From: Lachnospiraceae bacterium
GTDB lineage: Bacteria; Bacillota; Clostridia; Lachnospirales; Lachnospiraceae
Length of the DNA: 64,000 nucleotides
Assembly (NCBI GenBank): GCA_017525525.1
Contig: JAFXSQ010000005.1
Span: 1-64,000 of the forward strand
Reading direction: 5' to 3'
Shown here: one piece after another, positions 63,147-64,000 of the stretch
Layout of the letters: each line of letters opens with the position of its first letter
How positions within the stretch are numbered: the first letter of the stretch is position 1
Program-made: the position numbers and the translations under genes
Notes under the pieces: model-generated
What the model was told of the DNA's origin: nothing
The model's input: only the letters and a program-made list of their open reading frames with translations
Database searches by the model: none

Positions 63147-64000
63147 GAATTTATCACGGCACTTCATGATGTGCAGAGGACCTGCGACAAGCAGTGTCCA
63201 CACGGTTTCCGCAGCACATTTAGACTTGTAATAAGCCTTATTCTCATCCGTCGGGGCAAACTCCCTGATCTTTATATTGATCAGATCTCCCTGCGCGTAA
63301 TAAAGCCAGTTCATGGCTGAAATCAGCGCATCCGCTACGGTACGCTCCCTTCCGAACTTTGCCCTCCACTCAGCTTCCTCTTCCCTAAAGTAAAGCAGGT
63401 TCGTTCCGAAAAAGCTTCGTTCTGCGTTAGACTCTACACAAGCCTCGTCGAGCCGCATCAGGCAGTCCATGTAATCAGCTGTAGGAAGCCTCAAAAAAGG
63501 CATTACACTTCTGTTAAGCCTGTCCGTATATTCTTCTCCGGGCACGGTTGCAAGAGAATACGGCGAATCCAGCAGAAACGCTACAAAGCTGTCTGCGCCA
63601 TGAACCTTTTCAAAATTATAATCCTCGTTTTCACTGTGGAGCAAAAGCGCTTCTATGTCGCAGCAGCCCACAACGGATAGCTTGAAGAGAAGCCCCGCGG
63701 GAGGCTGCGGTTCGGTACCGTTAAGCTTCCTCCTGTCCTTGACCATACAGAAGGTTTCCCTTCGTTCCATCTCGGCAAGGAGTTCTCTGTACGAGTGCCT
63801 GCTGATGTACGCTATAGCTTCCTTCGCATCCTTAAGCATGCCCTCCGCTATCTCTGCGCATATCTTTTCATTGTGCTTAAAGCAGCAGTTGAACAGATTT
63901 AAGCTTTCATCTGCATACCTTAACACCTTATCCATAACCAGGGAGCGGCTTAAGCCCCGCCCCTCCTTTGCCGCCCTAAGCACATCGTCTAAGCTGTATC
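63141..64000 (-). CDS. Unknown protein, 5' end beyond the window
   Basis: At least 285 residues; the frame stays open to the right edge (…YSLDDVLRAAKEGRG…), so the apparent GTG start at 63983 is probably internal. Mostly helical, with scattered Cys (…NLFNCCFKHNEKIC…, VVGCCDIEAL) and no motif I recognise. It lies just upstream of the module A promoter; whether it belongs to the same system cannot be decided from this window. Confidence 0.65.
   Translation of the reverse strand, partial: YSLDDVLRAAKEGRGLSRSLVMDKVLRYADESLNLFNCCFKHNEKICAEIAEGMLKDAKEAIAYISRHSYRELLAEMERRETFCMVKDRRKLNGTEPQPPAGLLFKLSVVGCCDIEALLLHSENEDYNFEKVHGADSFVAFLLDSPYSLATVPGEEYTDRLNRSVMPFLRLPTADYMDCLMRLDEACVESNAERSFFGTNLLYFREEEAEWRAKFGRERTVADALISAMNWLYYAQGDLINIKIREFAPTDENKAYYKSKCAAETVWTLLVAGPLHIMKCRDKFL

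Noticed and set aside
35400-64000. Prophage or integrative element carrying the island
   Set aside because: No integrase, transposase, phage structural gene, relaxase or tRNA attachment repeat is visible around the island within this window.

Overview
The window is chromosomal DNA of a low-to-moderate GC Firmicute. Protein content and gene order fit the Clostridia, most likely a Lachnospiraceae relative (Butyrivibrio/Roseburia-like): the conserved order rimP-nusA-rnpM-ylxQ-infB-rbfA-nrnA-truB-ribF, a UPF0210/UPF0237 gene pair, plsX-rnc-smc-ftsY, SD-led genes and consensus sigma-A promoters. Almost every gene lies on the minus strand, so transcription runs right to left.

Region 1 (1-35,400) is core genome. 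From left to right it holds: the end of a plus-strand region with a terminator; tRNA-Arg(CCG); ribF, truB, nrnA, rbfA, infB, ylxQ, rnpM, nusA and rimP (translation and RNA-maturation operon); ackA; a membrane GGDEF protein; an FtsA-like ATPase; coaE and polA with a zinc-finger membrane protein; ilvC-ilvN; an L,D-transpeptidase; a metallophosphoesterase; the UPF0210/UPF0237 pair; a YycJ-type hydrolase; ilvA; ftsY-smc-rnc-plsX; rpmF; an IspD/TarI-like enzyme fused to a CPCC domain; and a rubrerythrin with rubredoxin-like centres at both ends. A dispersed palindromic repeat (AGATTCTTCGCTTCGC ... TGTCATTC type) sits in many of the intergenic gaps.

Region 2 (35,400-64,000) is an accessory island that looks like defence or genome-conflict machinery. 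It has two modules separated by an ordinary LUD-domain gene, which carries the core-genome repeat upstream. Module B (35.5-50.4 kb) encodes, in transcription order, a 132-aa unknown, a coiled-coil McrB-type ATPase, a second short McrB-type ATPase, a DUF2357/McrC-like PD-(D/E)XK nuclease with C-terminal zinc ribbons, a Dna2-like protein (Cas4/RecB-type Fe-S nuclease plus UPF1-like helicase), and a 1456-aa AAA+/M41 protease. Module A (51.1-64 kb and beyond) encodes three unknown proteins, a paralogous 1462-aa AAA+/M41 protease, a UvrD-like helicase with a C-terminal Fe-S nuclease, and a 663-aa coiled-coil protein.

The most interesting signal is that each module pairs one giant protease (novel N-terminal region, an apparent dead AAA+ domain, two active CbxX/SpoVK-type AAA+ domains, a soluble FtsH-type M41 zinc peptidase) with one SF1 helicase that carries an Fe-S PD-(D/E)XK nuclease, but the helicases come from different SF1 families. 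Module B also resembles the coiled-coil McrBC derivatives called CoCoNuTs. The working idea is a nucleic-acid sensing and cleavage system coupled to ATP-driven proteolysis. Function is inferred only from domains and neighbourhood.
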